From Intestinimonas aquisgranensis (GTDB taxonomy: Bacteria; Bacillota; Clostridia; Oscillospirales; Oscillospiraceae): a DNA stretch of 14,571 nucleotides. The notes beneath the pieces were generated by a model. The model was not told where the DNA came from, searched no databases, and saw only the letters and a list, made by a program, of their open reading frames with translations. The stretch lies in NCBI GenBank assembly GCA_020687605.1, contig JAJEQY010000087.1:1-14571 (forward strand). Direction: 5' to 3'. Both the position numbers and the translations under genes were made by a program. Positions within the stretch are counted from its first letter, which is position 1. The number at the start of each line of letters is the position of its first letter. Below, in pieces: positions 14,149-14,571 of this stretch.

Positions 14149-14215
14149 GTTTTCTGCCACATCTATAATTTCATATTGCTTTATTCTTCTGTTCCGCTTT
14201 TGGAACTGTTGATTT

Positions 14216-14291
14216 GGGCCTATAGCTCAGCTGGGAGAGCGTACGGTTCGCATCCGTAAGGTCGTCGGTTCGATCCCGATTAGGTCCACCA
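14216..14291 (+). tRNA. tRNA-Ala, anticodon CGC
   Basis: A complete 76-nt cloverleaf: acceptor GGGCCTA with TAGGTCC, D-arm GCTC/GAGC, anticodon stem TACGG/CCGTA around loop TTCGCAT (anticodon CGC, reading GCG), variable AGGTC, T-arm GTCGG-TTCGATC-CCGAT, discriminator A and encoded CCA. The G3-U70 pair, the main alanine identity element, is present, which supports the reading. Confidence 0.93.
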
Positions 14292-14299
14292 TAAAATCA

Positions 14300-14346
14300 A
14301 AACGGTATAGATGCCACTGGCGAAAAGCCAGTGGCATCAACCGTTT
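14300..14346 (+). terminator. Large two-part hairpin after tRNA-Ala
   Basis: An inner perfect 12-bp stem (14310-14321 with 14327-14338, loop GAAAA) is extended by an outer 7-bp stem AAACGGT/ACCGTTT across a small internal loop, 19 bp in all. It starts 9 nt after the tRNA. The run after it (CCGGGCTTTTT) is not a classic T-tract, so it may be a terminator or a structural end of a mobile element. Confidence 0.5.
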
Positions 14347-14349
14347 CCG

Positions 14350-14571
14350 GGCTTTTTAAGCTCGAAAATTCACGGATGATTTCATAGATGCCAACCACTG
14401 TTTTCCCCTAACTGGTGGGACTCGAACCCCCTTTTTTCAGCGATTGGCAAATCCGAAACCATGTGGTGCCCTTTTTGAAGCGGTAATTTTCAAATGAATA
14501 CGCCGCCTGAAACGGTGCCCTTAGATCGCACGAATGGTGCAGCCAGACCGCTGAAATGGTGCATGGTCACC
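14350..14571. other. Gene-free right edge with imperfect 22-bp repeats, possible mobile-element end
   Basis: No open frame of credible length or composition is seen. The stretch is lower in GC than the rest. GGTGC cores occur at 14465, 14514, 14536 and 14558; the last three are exactly 22 bp apart and lie in similar contexts (GAAACGGTGC, GAATGGTGC, GAAATGGTGC). Multiple short terminal repeats are typical of IS21-family ends, but no transposase is inside the window. Confidence 0.35.

Noticed and set aside
14053..14259. A 68-aa plus-strand frame across the tRNA locus
   Set aside because: Its end is simply the translation of tRNA-Ala and its start lies in the tRNA leader. No conserved protein is suggested.
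1..14571. CRISPR array, prophage or toxin-antitoxin genes
   Set aside because: No regular direct repeats with spacers, no phage structural genes and no small paired genes of that kind are seen. The repeats at the right edge are too few and too divergent for CRISPR.

Overview
The window is about 60% GC and looks like chromosomal DNA from a high-GC member of the Clostridia. The gut Oscillospiraceae (Flavonifractor/Lawsonibacter-like) are my best guess. This is inferred from strong AGGAGG-type ribosome binding sites, sigma-A promoters, a T-box riboswitch, an SRP RNA with an Alu domain, an archaeal-type AspRS paired with GatCAB, and the SRP RNA-dnaX-ybaB gene order known from Bacillus. No species can be proven from the sequence alone.

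Layout. 1-2380: a MerR-family regulator (minus) and a MATE efflux pump (plus) are divergent, with a MerR-type promoter (19-bp spacer holding a dyad) between them. 2450-4375: a membrane-anchored, surface-exposed 5'-nucleotidase/UDP-sugar hydrolase (minus). 4482-9437: a minus-strand operon runs sigma-A promoter, T-box leader, aspS, gatC, gatA, gatB, terminator. AspRS carries the two residues linked to non-discriminating enzymes and the T-box specifier reads best as AAC (Asn). Together they form a tRNA-dependent Asn (and possibly Gln) synthesis unit that appears to sense uncharged tRNA(Asn). 9483-10866: divergent from it are a type-4 uracil-DNA glycosylase and a DUF1275 membrane protein, overlapping by 4 nt, ended by a bidirectional terminator. 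10870-13958: a minus-strand cluster runs SRP RNA, dnaX, ybaB and a small aromatic-acid-exporter-like membrane protein. The last gene sits where recR lies in Bacillus.

13980-14571: a plus-strand tRNA locus with an extended -10 promoter, a truncated tRNA-like 5' half, an intact tRNA-Ala(CGC) with encoded CCA, a large hairpin, a T-arm-like scrap and 22-bp-spaced imperfect repeats running off the right edge. This last part has lower GC and no gene. It resembles a mobile-element junction, possibly IS21-like, but that is only an inference.

Most of the window is housekeeping. The parts most worth a second look are the T-box/AspRS pair, the two competing 5' structures of the SRP RNA precursor, the missing recR, and the tRNA scrapyard at the right end. 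I found no wholly new system.
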